64,000 nt of DNA, from positions 56,925-120,924 of the forward strand of contig DASTSN010000042.1 of NCBI GenBank assembly GCA_035760665.1, written 5' to 3'. A program made the translations under genes and the position numbers. Shown here in pieces: positions 1-8,771 of this stretch. Origin of the DNA: DASTSN01 sp035760665. Its GTDB lineage: Bacteria; Bacteroidota; Bacteroidia; Chitinophagales; Chitinophagaceae. The stretch's first letter is position 1, and every line of letters starts with the position of its first letter. The notes beneath the pieces were generated by a model. That model made no database searches, was not told the origin of the DNA, and saw nothing but the letters and a program-made list of their open reading frames with translations.

Positions 1-222
1 GCCTGCACGGTTATACCAGTAGTCTGCATTCCAACTATCACCTTCTTTGCGGTGAAGATAAGCATGTATCCATGCAGCCTGACGGTCCGTGATATCCTGT
101 ATGATGTTGTGTGCTGTTTCCCATTGCCCTTTCGCATCGTACCAGAGGGCTTGCAGGTGTTCGTTCATTCCGGCCGTTGGCTGGATAGCAGATAGGCTCA
201 GTTTAAATGCTTCAGGCGTCAT
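1..222 (-). CDS. Hypothetical protein, C-terminus beyond the window
   Basis: Reading from an ATG at 220-222 towards base 1, 74 codons stay open and the gene runs off the window edge. The visible part ends in a segment reading WIHAYLHRKEGD followed by NADYWYNRAG. This resembles a small (about 90-100 residue) uncharacterised family that I recall from Bacteroidota and Proteobacteria; no function is known to me. No signal peptide or membrane segment is visible, so it is probably cytosolic. The frame and the motif make it a real gene rather than chance. Confidence 0.6.
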   Translation of the reverse strand, partial: MTPEAFKLSLSAIQPTAGMNEHLQALWYDAKGQWETAHNIIQDITDRQAAWIHAYLHRKEGDSWNADYWYNRAG

Positions 223-288
223 TTTGTAAAAATAAGGATACCAGGGAACTGTTTTTCAGGCTAAAAAAAGCTATGTACGCCTGTAAGT

Positions 289-978
289 TCAGGCCAGGTT
301 TATGAAATTATCCAATAATTGGTACATCAGTTGTTTTTGCAAGGATAATTTTTCTTCCGATCGTTGCATGATAGTTTCAGCAGTTTGTACAAATGCGGCT
401 GTTACCAGTTGTTCTTTCTCATGCGTGATCATATTGTTGAGCAATTTGCTTTCCATTTCAGGGTGAAACTGTAAAGCCAGTATAGTATTGGCAAAAGCAA
501 AACCCTGCTGAGGGCAGGCCGCAGAACGGAATAAATGGACCGCTCCGTGTGGCAGGTCAAATGTGTCGCCGTGCAGGTGGAATGTATCGAATCCATCCGG
601 TAAATTTTTTGTAAGCGGGTGTTCCTCTACCTTTTGCACTGGCCACCAGCCGATTTCTTTTTCAGCATGCGGGTATACGTTGGCTCCTAATACTTCGGCG
701 ATCAACTGGCAGCCGAGGCAAATACCCAGCACTTTTTTAGAAGCGTCAATGGCGGAACGGATAAAAGATTTTTCTTTTTTCAGCCATTGGTATTTTTCCT
801 CCTCGTAAGTACCCATCGGTCCGCCCATGATTACCAGCATATCAAAGGCTGTCAAAGAGGGAAAAACCGGATCTGTATCTGTCCTTGTAAAGCTGCATGT
901 GAAACCGTGCTGTTCTGCCCAGGCTAGAATGGAGCCGGGGTACTCGAAAGAAACATGCTGTATGAAATGGATACGCAT
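289..978 (-). CDS. Type 1 glutamine amidotransferase (GMP synthase-like)
   Basis: A 229-residue stand-alone class I glutamine amidotransferase domain, expected to release ammonia from glutamine or to act on a related gamma-glutamyl substrate. The nucleophile elbow GICLGCQ places the catalytic Cys at residue 87, and LQFHPEME supplies His172 and Glu174, so the triad is intact. The reading frame is open further upstream, but the ATG at 978 (MRIHFIQH) matches the family start. No synthetase partner is adjacent, so the acceptor cannot be named. It is divergent from the small transporter at 1045. Confidence 0.85.
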   Translation of the reverse strand: MRIHFIQHVSFEYPGSILAWAEQHGFTCSFTRTDTDPVFPSLTAFDMLVIMGGPMGTYEEEKYQWLKKEKSFIRSAIDASKKVLGICLGCQLIAEVLGANVYPHAEKEIGWWPVQKVEEHPLTKNLPDGFDTFHLHGDTFDLPHGAVHLFRSAACPQQGFAFANTILALQFHPEMESKLLNNMITHEKEQLVTAAFVQTAETIMQRSEEKLSLQKQLMYQLLDNFINLA

Positions 979-1044
979 AAATATACTTTTCTGTAGATTT
1001 ACAAATTTCACTGAAGAATCAACCAACTGCTAAATTAATTTTTC

Positions 1045-1488
1045 ATGAAGTACTTGCTGTTGTTTTGTACGTTGCTGGTAGGAGCCCTGCTGCCTGTACA
1101 AGCCGTTTTAAATACACGGCTTGGCCGGCAAACCGGTGGCCCGATGATGGGTTCTTTAATGAGCTTTATCGTGGGGCTTGTTTTTTTATGCTTGTTTATA
1201 CTGGTTACAAATGCATCAGCTTTCACGCATTTTAAGCCTTCGCAGGTCAGCCCCTGGTATATCTGGCTGGGGGGATTGCTGGGTGCGGTTTATGTAGGTT
1301 ATATTACCTGGGTCAACCAGCAGCAGGGTGTTACGCTGACGTTTGCACTGGTCATCAGCGGGCAGTTACTGCTGTCTTTACTCATCGATCATTTTGGTCT
1401 GCTGGGTTCCGCGGTAAGAACTATAACTTTGGAGAAAATAATCGGTGCTGCTTTCATCATCATCGGGCTGGTCTTGATAAAAAAATAG
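1045..1488 (+). CDS. DMT superfamily transporter, DUF606/YdcZ type
   Basis: A 147-residue, very hydrophobic protein with about five predicted membrane helices. The N-terminal LLPVQAVLNTRLGRQTG and the central WVNQQQGVTLTFALVISGQL are typical of the short DUF606 (YdcZ) branch of drug/metabolite transporters, which probably work as dimers of small subunits. The substrate is unknown. It ends 10 bases before the ruvB ATG and is probably co-transcribed with it, although no functional link is obvious. Confidence 0.8.
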   Translation: MKYLLLFCTLLVGALLPVQAVLNTRLGRQTGGPMMGSLMSFIVGLVFLCLFILVTNASAFTHFKPSQVSPWYIWLGGLLGAVYVGYITWVNQQQGVTLTFALVISGQLLLSLLIDHFGLLGSAVRTITLEKIIGAAFIIIGLVLIKK

Positions 1489-1498
1489 TTTTGTGGAT

Positions 1499-2527
1499 AT
1501 GAGTAACCCGAACCTGAATACAGAAAAACAACAGCTAAGCACAGCTGATAAAGAATTTGAAAACAGTATCCGCCCTTCGCAAATTCAAGAGTTTGCCGGG
1601 CAGTCGCAGATTATTGAAAACCTGCTCATTTTTATAAAAGCCGCCAGGCTGCGGGGCGAGGCGCTAGACCATATTCTGTTTCACGGCCCGCCGGGGCTTG
1701 GTAAAACAACCTTATCCCGCATTGTGGCCAATGAATTGGGTGTGCATATAAAAGAAACAAGCGGCCCTGTCATCGAAAAACCCAGCGACCTGGCAGGGTT
1801 ACTGACAAGCCTGGAACCTCACGATGTTTTGTTTATCGATGAAATACACCGGTTGTCAACTGTCGTGGAGGAATACCTCTATGCAGCGATGGAAGATTAC
1901 CGAATCGATATTATGATTGACAGCGGCCCTAATGCCCGCAGTATTCAGATTAACTTGCACCCCTTTACGCTAATTGGCGCTACTACCCGGAGTGGCTTGC
2001 TGACAGCCCCCCTGTTATCCCGTTTTGCGATCAAATCAAGACTGGAATACTACTCTGCCGAAGTTTTACAAAAAATCATCCAACGTTCAGCGCAAATTCT
2101 CGGGGTCACCATCAGCCAGGAAGCTGCCCGCGAAATTGCTGCCCGCAGCCGTGCCACACCAAGGATCGCCAACGGCCTGCTACGAAGAGTCAGGGATTTT
2201 GCACAAGTACTCAATGATGGAGCTATCGACCTGGGCATCACGCAGCATGCTCTAAAAGCGCTGAATGTTGATGAGTACGGGCTGGATGAAATGGATAATA
2301 AAATTCTGTTGACGATTATTGAAAAGTTCAAAGGTGGGCCGGTGGGTATTGGAACAATTGCTACAGCGGTTGGGGAAGAATCAGGCACGCTTGAGGAAGT
2401 GTATGAGCCTTTTTTGATACAGGAGGGTTTCCTGCAGCGGACACCGCGGGGAAGAGAAGTTACTGCCAAAGCCTATGAACACCTGGGCAAAGACCGGCCT
2501 GGTATTGCTGGCAGCTTATTTTCATAA
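1499..2527 (+). CDS. ruvB: Holliday junction branch migration ATPase RuvB
   Basis: RuvB is the AAA+ motor that drives branch migration of Holliday junctions together with RuvA and hands them to RuvC. Its 342 residues match the family. Visible motifs are Walker A GPPGLGKT (63-70), Walker B LFIDEIHRL, sensor 1 LIGATTRSGLL, the arginine region TPRIANGLLRRVRD, and a C-terminal winged helix ending PRGREVTAKAYEHLG. An in-frame GTG lies two codons upstream (1493); I prefer the ATG. ruvA and ruvC are not in the window, which is common in this phylum. Confidence 0.97.
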   Translation: MSNPNLNTEKQQLSTADKEFENSIRPSQIQEFAGQSQIIENLLIFIKAARLRGEALDHILFHGPPGLGKTTLSRIVANELGVHIKETSGPVIEKPSDLAGLLTSLEPHDVLFIDEIHRLSTVVEEYLYAAMEDYRIDIMIDSGPNARSIQINLHPFTLIGATTRSGLLTAPLLSRFAIKSRLEYYSAEVLQKIIQRSAQILGVTISQEAAREIAARSRATPRIANGLLRRVRDFAQVLNDGAIDLGITQHALKALNVDEYGLDEMDNKILLTIIEKFKGGPVGIGTIATAVGEESGTLEEVYEPFLIQEGFLQRTPRGREVTAKAYEHLGKDRPGIAGSLFS

Positions 2528-2546
2528 AAGTTTTGCTTGCTGCAAT

Positions 2547-2576
2547 AAAAAAGCCGCTGAAGACAGCGGCTTTTTT
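2547..2576. terminator. Bidirectional intrinsic terminator between ruvB and the response regulator
   Basis: A perfect hairpin: GCCGCTG, loop AAGA, CAGCGGC, flanked by six A on the left and six T on the right. It can therefore stop transcription from both convergent genes (ruvB on plus, response regulator on minus). Confidence 0.9.
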
Positions 2577-2602
2577 AGTTATGTAAAATCCGGAGGAAAA
2601 TG

Positions 2603-3298
2603 CTACTGTACCACCAGCCTGAAACCGTTGCCGTGAATGTTCACAATTTCAATTTTGTCATCATCTTTCAGGTATTTGCGCAGCTTAGCAATGTATACAT
2701 CCATACTGCGCCCGTTGAAATAAGTATCGCTGCCCCAGATTTTCTTTAACGCCTGGTCACGCGGCAGTAAATCATTCATATGCTCACACAGCATTTTCAA
2801 CAGCTCGTTTTCTTTTGGCGATAAGGTTTGGGTAACCCCCCCGTGTATCAGCTGGCGAAGCTTAGGATTAAAATGATAACTGGCGAGGTCAAATTCTTTG
2901 TTTTCGCTTTCCTTATTCAGCTCTTCGTTGCGTTTAAGGATAGCTTTTATTTTCAGCAGCAATACTTCGCTGTCAAAAGGTTTGGTAATATAATCGTCAG
3001 CGCCCAGTTTATACCCTTGTATAATGTCTTCTTTCATAGTTTTGGCACTCAGAAAGAAAAGCGGAATATCGGGATCGACATCGCGAATTTCTTCAGCCAG
3101 GGTAAAGCCGTCCATGTTGGGCATCATCACATCCAGCAGGCAGAGTTCAAATTTTTCCCGCTGAAAAGCAGCCAACCCCAGGCGGCCGTCTCTTTCCAGG
3201 GTTACATCATAATCGTTTAATTCCAGGTAGTTCTTCAGTACACTTCCTAAATTCGGATCGTCTTCGCACAATAAAATTTTGGGTTTCTTTCCTTCCAT
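2603..3298 (-). CDS. OmpR/PhoB-family response regulator
   Basis: A 231-residue two-domain response regulator. The receiver domain has the acidic pocket Asp13/Asp14, phospho-acceptor Asp56 (LLDVMMP) and the conserved Lys106 (DDYITKP). The C-terminal winged-helix DNA-binding domain carries LSPKENELLKMLCEH and ends in NIHGNGFRLVV. The start at MEGKKPK (3298) is preferred over an upstream ATG at 3361, because the extra residues are not domain-like. It resembles RprY-type regulators. No histidine kinase is adjacent, so its partner and signal are unknown. Confidence 0.9.
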   Translation of the reverse strand: MEGKKPKILLCEDDPNLGSVLKNYLELNDYDVTLERDGRLGLAAFQREKFELCLLDVMMPNMDGFTLAEEIRDVDPDIPLFFLSAKTMKEDIIQGYKLGADDYITKPFDSEVLLLKIKAILKRNEELNKESENKEFDLASYHFNPKLRQLIHGGVTQTLSPKENELLKMLCEHMNDLLPRDQALKKIWGSDTYFNGRSMDVYIAKLRKYLKDDDKIEIVNIHGNGFRLVVQ

Positions 3299-3423
3299 GT
3301 CTGTATAGTTTAAATTCGTATGGACAAATAAAATTAAATCATTTGCCAAAACATTCTGCAAGAGAATAATATTTTGTTAATAGTACCGGTCAGCCGCCAG
3401 AAACAGGAATTACACATGTTTTA

Positions 3424-3431
3424 TAAATTTG
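3424..3431 (+). promoter_or_regulatory. Putative -7 promoter element for the GroES-like gene
   Basis: TAAATTTG matches the Bacteroidota -7 consensus TAnnTTTG and lies 18 bases before the ATG at 3450. No clear TTTG -33 box is visible. The element also argues against the TTG at 3429 as translation start, because that codon overlaps the box. Confidence 0.45.
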
Positions 3432-3449
3432 CAGCCTGAATCAATTTTT

Positions 3450-3821
3450 ATGCATATAACTCCGGATAACAGACTGAAAAAACTGATTGTCATTGGCGAC
3501 CGTTTATTGATTAAGCCCTCCCGGCCGGGCGACAAAACAGCTAGTGGTTTGTACCTGCCCCCTGGCGTGCAGGAAAAAGAAAAAGTGCAGCAGGGTTATG
3601 TGATTAAGGCAGGACCTGGTTATGCCATTCCCATGCCAGTGGAAGACGAACCCTGGAAAAACGAAGAAGACAGGGTAAAATATGTGCCCCTGCAGGCAAA
3701 AGAGGGTGACCTGGCTATTTTCCTGCTCAGTGGCGCCACCGAGGTGATGTATGAAAATGAAAAATATTTCATCGTGCCGCAGAGCGCAATTCTGATGCTG
3801 GAGCGGGAAGAAGATCTGTAG
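3450..3821 (+). CDS. Orphan GroES-family co-chaperonin
   Basis: A 123-residue GroES-fold protein. The N-terminal IVIGDRLLIKPSRPGDKTASGLYLPPG resembles the start of Cpn10 with its mobile-loop region, and the C-terminal EVMYENEKYFIVPQSAILMLE matches the closing beta strands. It is about 25 residues longer than classical GroES because of a central charged insert around PMPVEDEPWKNEEDRVKYV. No groEL is adjacent, so this is a second, solitary GroES-like protein whose partner is uncertain; capping a standard GroEL is possible but not shown. Confidence 0.8.
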   Translation: MHITPDNRLKKLIVIGDRLLIKPSRPGDKTASGLYLPPGVQEKEKVQQGYVIKAGPGYAIPMPVEDEPWKNEEDRVKYVPLQAKEGDLAIFLLSGATEVMYENEKYFIVPQSAILMLEREEDL

Positions 3822-3900
3822 TCTTTTCCATCAAGCCGGCAGTAATAATCCCTTATAACTTTACGAACCTTCATTTTACTTATCTTACAAAAAACTTTTT

Positions 3901-5430
3901 ATGGCAAACAAAGATGCTTTTGTGAAAGCAATCCAGGAAGGTTATACATTTAAGGGAGAGGCTGTGAAAATTGGCATCGGCATGCTGGATGGAGAAACTA
4001 TCAACGGTGCAGATGTAATGCTGCCGCTGAAAACCATGAACCGCCATGGCTTAATAGCCGGTGCAACCGGCACAGGTAAAACAAAAACGCTGCAGGTGAT
4101 CAGTGAGGCGCTCAGCGACGCCAGTGTGCCCGTAGTGCTGATGGATATAAAGGGCGACCTGAGCGGAATTGCAGCCGCGGGTAGCGTAAACGATAAAATT
4201 ACCGACCGGTGCCAGAAGATCGGGATTGAGTATAAACCGGCTGCTTACCCCGCCGAATTGCTAACACTTAGTACCCAAAAAGGCGTACGGCTGCGGGCAA
4301 CAGTCAGTGAATTCGGGCCGGTATTGTTGTCAAAAATTCTTGATTTGAACGATACACAGGAAGGCTTTGTGGCAATGATCTTTAAGTATTGCGATGACAA
4401 CAAACTACCGTTACTCGATTTGAAGGATTTCACTAAAGTGCTGCAGTATATCAGTGACGAAGGCAAGGCAGAGATGGAAAAAGCCTATGGCAAAATTTCA
4501 ACAACTTCAACGGGTACTATTTTGCGTAAGGTGGTGGAGTTACAACAACAGGGGGCCGATCTTTTTTTTGGCGAAAAAAGTTTTGAAGTAGATGACCTCA
4601 TGCGCATCAATTCAGACGGGAGGGGTATGATTTCCATTATCCGTGTAACAGATATACAGGACAAGCCGAAACTTTTCTCCACCTTCATGCTGCAGATGCT
4701 GGCAGAACTGTACGCTACCTGTCCGGAGGAGGGTGACCTGGATAAACCCAAGCTGGTAATGTTTATTGATGAAGCGCACCTTGTTTTCCAGGAAGCTAGC
4801 CCGGTATTGCTCCAGCAAATTGAAACCATCGTAAAACTGATCCGCTCCAAGGGAATCGGTATTTTTTTCTGTACACAAAATCCTATGGATGTACCATCCT
4901 CTGTGCTCTCACAATTGGGTATGAAGGTGCAGCATGCTCTTCGTGCGTTTACCGCAGCAGACCGTAAAACCATTAAGCAAACGGCAGAAAACTATCCCGA
5001 GACCACTTTTTACAAAACCGAAGACCTGATTACCCAGCTGGGCATTGGAGAGGCGTTGATCACAATTTTGAATGAAAAAGGTATTCCCACGCCGCTGGTG
5101 CAAACGATGCTGGTGCCGCCCCGGAGCCGTATGGATGTATTGACAGACGGTGAAATTGACAATATCGTATCTCACTCGAAAATTGCAGCGAAATACAACC
5201 AGGTGATTGACAGCCAGAGCGCTTTCGAAATTTTAACCGCTAAGCTGGACGAGGCAGCCCGCAAGTCAGGCGAAGAGCAAACCGATAAACGGCCCGCTAA
5301 AAAAGAAGAAAGTTTTTTTGACAACCCGTTGGTGAGACAGGCCGGCCGCACAGCCGCCAGCGTTATTACCAGAAGCCTGCTGGGAGTACTCGGACTTGGT
5401 GGAAGAAGCAGCCGGAAAAGCCTTTTTTAA
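3901..5430 (+). CDS. HerA-like P-loop ATPase (DUF853/YjgR family)
   Basis: A 509-residue ATPase of the HerA/FtsK superfamily, DUF853 branch. Walker A GATGTGKT lies at residues 54-61 and Walker B VMFIDEAH at 286-293; a downstream IGIFFCTQNPMDVPSSVLSQLG resembles the sensor region of HerA helicases. The role of YjgR-type proteins is not settled; a DNA-translocating or hexameric helicase-like ATPase is the usual expectation. No nurA-type nuclease is adjacent. The C-terminus, after about residue 450, is charged and probably disordered. Confidence 0.85.
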   Translation: MANKDAFVKAIQEGYTFKGEAVKIGIGMLDGETINGADVMLPLKTMNRHGLIAGATGTGKTKTLQVISEALSDASVPVVLMDIKGDLSGIAAAGSVNDKITDRCQKIGIEYKPAAYPAELLTLSTQKGVRLRATVSEFGPVLLSKILDLNDTQEGFVAMIFKYCDDNKLPLLDLKDFTKVLQYISDEGKAEMEKAYGKISTTSTGTILRKVVELQQQGADLFFGEKSFEVDDLMRINSDGRGMISIIRVTDIQDKPKLFSTFMLQMLAELYATCPEEGDLDKPKLVMFIDEAHLVFQEASPVLLQQIETIVKLIRSKGIGIFFCTQNPMDVPSSVLSQLGMKVQHALRAFTAADRKTIKQTAENYPETTFYKTEDLITQLGIGEALITILNEKGIPTPLVQTMLVPPRSRMDVLTDGEIDNIVSHSKIAAKYNQVIDSQSAFEILTAKLDEAARKSGEEQTDKRPAKKEESFFDNPLVRQAGRTAASVITRSLLGVLGLGGRSSRKSLF

Positions 5431-5641
5431 ATACCAGATATAAGCATTTGCAGGAAACCGGTGTTGCCGGGCTGCAAGGAGATGCATAAACTGCCTGCAG
5501 GGAAAACAGCTAGATCAATGCCAGCAGGTTGTTTAAGCTGTGTATTATTTCTTCAAAAAAATGTTGCCCGAACCGGAACAGTATGAAAAAAAATAAATAA
5601 GTTCATTATCTATTACTGACACCCCAAACGAGACGAAACGA

Positions 5642-6067
5642 GTGTTTAAGAGAAAAACAATTAAAATATTTCTTGCCGACAGACATCCGCAATTCCTGGA
5701 AGGATTCACAAAAATATTCCGGTACAAACCCATAGAAATTTTAGGACAGGCAAAAACAAGGGAAGATCTTTTTGACGGGTTGCAATCCCTACGGCCGGAT
5801 TTATTGATCACGGCCCACCGGCTGCTTGATGAAGAAGCCGACAATTTTTTACCGGCCATTAAAGAAAAATTTCCCGGAGTGAAGATCCTACTGTTTACTA
5901 TGAATTGTCATAAGGAAGTGCTGCTGCATCATATTCAGCATCTGGATGGGATGATTTGCAAGTCGGCCCACCGAAAGGATGTGTGGAAGGCCATTTCAGA
6001 AATTACCCGTAACAATGCGCAGTTTTTTCATATCGACGGTCATAGGTACCACAAAAAAAAATCTTAA
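5642..6067 (+). CDS. Stand-alone degenerate receiver-domain protein
   Basis: A 141-residue protein with a GTG start and a response-regulator receiver fold like that of the NarL/LuxR family: beta1 KIFLADRHPQFLEGF, beta3 region RPDLLITAHRLL, beta5 Lys107 in MICKSA. The phospho-acceptor Asp is replaced: aligned with the usual LLD, position 58 is Ala. One Asp of the first acidic pair is Arg14. No helix-turn-helix output domain follows, so the protein is about 70 residues shorter than NarL-type regulators. It may be a phosphorylation-independent binding module or a decaying gene. The surrounding 200-base gap upstream shows no clear promoter. Confidence 0.7.
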   Translation: MFKRKTIKIFLADRHPQFLEGFTKIFRYKPIEILGQAKTREDLFDGLQSLRPDLLITAHRLLDEEADNFLPAIKEKFPGVKILLFTMNCHKEVLLHHIQHLDGMICKSAHRKDVWKAISEITRNNAQFFHIDGHRYHKKKS

Positions 6068-6132
6068 CTACCCGGTTTATACCTTAAACAAGCCTGGGTC
6101 GTTAAGAATTACAAGATCGTTCTGTTATCCTG

Positions 6133-6633
6133 TTAAATAGGTTTGAAGCTTTTTAAAATAGCTACTGCGTCATCAGCATATTGCTTGGCGTAGGAAATCC
6201 AGATGTAGAAAACGATGTCCGGGTAGTCAGGATCCTGTATCAATAACATGGAAGCCGGGAACCCGCGTTTGCTCCCGTCAATGGCACAACCGGAATACCT
6301 GTTAAGGTTACTGAGATAAAAAGGTTGTTTTTCCCCGTTGTAACTGTTGTAGGTTTCGTATTGCAGGCCTGAATCATCAGCCCATTTGATGATGGCGCTT
6401 TTCATGCCATCATAAGACATGTTTTGCCCTTTACGGGGATAAATATCCAATGTAATAGAACCATTTGAAGCTTTAAACGCATCAGCATTGTTCTCCGTTA
6501 CATCCATATTGTCTGGAGCCTTGAACTCCATTTTATATGTATCCCAGGTCCATTTTTTTAATGTAAACGTTTGGGCATTGGCGGTAGTGATCATTGCCAG
6601 CATTAGCAGGCAATAAAAAATAGTACGTTTCAT
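6133..6633 (-). CDS. Secreted hypothetical protein
   Basis: 166 residues with a clear signal peptide (MKRTIFYCLLMLAMITTANA, cleavage before Gln21) and no further membrane segment, so it is exported to the periplasm or beyond. The mature part is rich in aromatic residues (WTWDTYKMEFKAP, FYIWISYAKQYADDAVAILKSF) with a single Cys. I do not recognise a domain. It stands alone between two genes on different strands. Confidence 0.65.
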   Translation of the reverse strand: MKRTIFYCLLMLAMITTANAQTFTLKKWTWDTYKMEFKAPDNMDVTENNADAFKASNGSITLDIYPRKGQNMSYDGMKSAIIKWADDSGLQYETYNSYNGEKQPFYLSNLNRYSGCAIDGSKRGFPASMLLIQDPDYPDIVFYIWISYAKQYADDAVAILKSFKPI

Positions 6634-6799
6634 ATCAGTTATTTTAATGTGGTGTGATATATGAAAAATACTAAATGCCTTTTGTTTTTAATAGCAGGGA
6701 GTTAAATATTTTTTTAAACTTTATATGTTTTGATAAGGCTGTTGTCATTTGCTTTGTGCTAATTTTATCACTGTTGCAAAACGAAAGAAAGACGGCGAG

Positions 6800-8704
6800 T
6801 TAATGGCGGCTGATCTGCCCTTTTCTGTTTATAACCAGCATGTTTTCTGCCTGCAAATGGTCAAGTACTTTCCAGGCCTTATCTTTTCCAACCGTTTTCA
6901 ATTTTGCTAGCAGGTCTTTTGCAGTACTGGGCGTGGTTTCAAGTGCCTGTAATATTAACTGCCGGATTTGTTCAAACTCTTCTTTTGAGAGCGTCACATT
7001 TTTTTTGCGGAGGCAATTGTCGCAAATGCCGCAATCGGCTAATTTGTTATCGCCAAAATAGCGGGCAATAAGGCGGCTGCGGCATTGATGTTCTTCGTGG
7101 ATGTAGGCAATCATCTGCGCCACCCTCTGACGGAATTTGTCTTTTCGCAGCCGGTAGGCTTGTATATTAATTGTAAGGTCGTTGATGGTCGCCCGGTTTC
7201 TGAGAAAGAATAATTGCGGTGAATCTTTTTGTTGTTCATAGTCAATAATTCCGAAGTGTTGCAGTTGCTGAAGTTGCCGGCTGGTATCCTCCATGGTTTT
7301 ACCAATCAGTTTTGCAATGGTACGTTCTGAGATAATAGCCGGGAAATCAAAAATGCCTTCATAAGCCCTGAGCAGTGTTTTGATGACCGGTTCCAGGTCG
7401 GGGTGGGTTTTTTCAAACTCATGCAGGTAGCTTTTGCTGCAGGTAAAGTGAATAACCGCCGGCAGAAATACCTGTTCGTTAAAGGCCAGCCAGCCTTCCT
7501 GTTCAAGTGCTTTTAATGCGTATATAACTGTATAGCTGTTCAGCCTGAAGGTTTTGATAAAGTCATTCAGGTCAAAATCGAAATAGTTGCCTTCCCCCGC
7601 CCCGGCAGGTATTTGCAAGTAATTGGCAATTGCCTGGTACACCAGTTTAATATCTTCTTTAGCAGGATAACGAATGTCAGCCAAACTGTCCAGTTCAGTA
7701 AGATCATGCCGGTCATACAACAGCACGGCATAAGATTTTTTTCCATCACGCCCGGCCCGGCCCGCCTCCTGGTAATAACTTTCCAGGCAATCGGGCACAT
7801 CTGCATGGACGACTGTCCTGACATCCGGTTTGTCGATCCCCATACCAAATGCATTGGTGCAAACAATCACCCTTATGCGATTTTCAATCCAGTCTTCCTG
7901 CTTTTTATTTCGCTCTTCCTGCGTTAGCCCAGCATGGTAATATTCCGCGGAAATATTTTGTAACTGTAACAGCTCACAGATTTCGCGGGTTCGTTTCCGG
8001 CTTTTGCAATACACAATGCTGCTGCCGGGAACATTGTTGAGGATGTCCAGTAGTTTATTAATTTTTGTATCAACCTGAAAAACGCTGTACGAAAGATTCG
8101 GACGTTCAAATGACTGCCGGAAAATAACCGTATGCCTGAATATTAATTTTTCACAAATATCAGCCTGCACTTCTTCTGTGGCGGAGGCGGTCAGTGCCAG
8201 CACCGGCGTGTTTGGCAATTCCTCCCGTAAGGCGGCAATACGTAAGTAAGCCGGGCGAAAATCGTACCCCCACTGGGAAATACAATGCGCTTCATCCACA
8301 GCTACAAGGTTGATGCGCAGTGCTGGTAAATACTCTTTGAATAAGGCAGTTTCCAGCCGTTCGGGAGAAACATAGAGGAATTTGCAATTGCTGCCTGCAG
8401 CTACCCGGAGGCTGTTTATTACCTCTTTTCTCGTCATTCCTGAATGGATGGCAAATGCAGTAATGTTTTTTTTGCGCAGTGTTTCCACCTGGTCTTTCAT
8501 CAACGCAATCAGTGGCGAAATGACGAGGCATAAACCATCCATTGCCAGTGCTGGTACCTGGTAGCAAATTGATTTTCCGCCACCAGTGGGCATCAGTGCC
8601 AGGGTGTCTTTTTTTTGTAAAACGGCTTGAATTATTTCTTCCTGCAGCGGGCGAAAGCTTACATAGCCCCAAACATTTTTTAGTATTTGATGGATGTCGG
8701 CCAA
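6800..8704 (-). CDS. recQ: RecQ-family ATP-dependent DNA helicase
   Basis: A 3'-5' superfamily 2 helicase of 634 residues. Walker A is TGGGKS (40-45), motif II is VDEAHCISQWG, and motif VI contains QEAGRAGRDG. The RecQ C-terminal zinc site is visible as Cys residues in CRSRLIARYFG and CGICDNCL. The C-terminal 60 residues (LSKEEFEQIRQLILQAL to the end) look like a small winged-helix segment rather than a typical HRDC domain. The role would be processing of stalled forks and recombination intermediates. Confidence 0.92.
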   Translation of the reverse strand: MADIHQILKNVWGYVSFRPLQEEIIQAVLQKKDTLALMPTGGGKSICYQVPALAMDGLCLVISPLIALMKDQVETLRKKNITAFAIHSGMTRKEVINSLRVAAGSNCKFLYVSPERLETALFKEYLPALRINLVAVDEAHCISQWGYDFRPAYLRIAALREELPNTPVLALTASATEEVQADICEKLIFRHTVIFRQSFERPNLSYSVFQVDTKINKLLDILNNVPGSSIVYCKSRKRTREICELLQLQNISAEYYHAGLTQEERNKKQEDWIENRIRVIVCTNAFGMGIDKPDVRTVVHADVPDCLESYYQEAGRAGRDGKKSYAVLLYDRHDLTELDSLADIRYPAKEDIKLVYQAIANYLQIPAGAGEGNYFDFDLNDFIKTFRLNSYTVIYALKALEQEGWLAFNEQVFLPAVIHFTCSKSYLHEFEKTHPDLEPVIKTLLRAYEGIFDFPAIISERTIAKLIGKTMEDTSRQLQQLQHFGIIDYEQQKDSPQLFFLRNRATINDLTINIQAYRLRKDKFRQRVAQMIAYIHEEHQCRSRLIARYFGDNKLADCGICDNCLRKKNVTLSKEEFEQIRQLILQALETTPSTAKDLLAKLKTVGKDKAWKVLDHLQAENMLVINRKGQISRH

Positions 8705-8771
8705 AACGTATTCAGCGGTTAATAATGAAGATAACGAATCAATGGAGAAATGCCTGTGCGTTGCCGCAAGA

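Noticed and set aside
2050..2469. Minus-strand open frame inside ruvB
   Set aside because: Lies wholly within ruvB, low-complexity Ser/Arg-rich composition, no domain; a shadow of the real gene.
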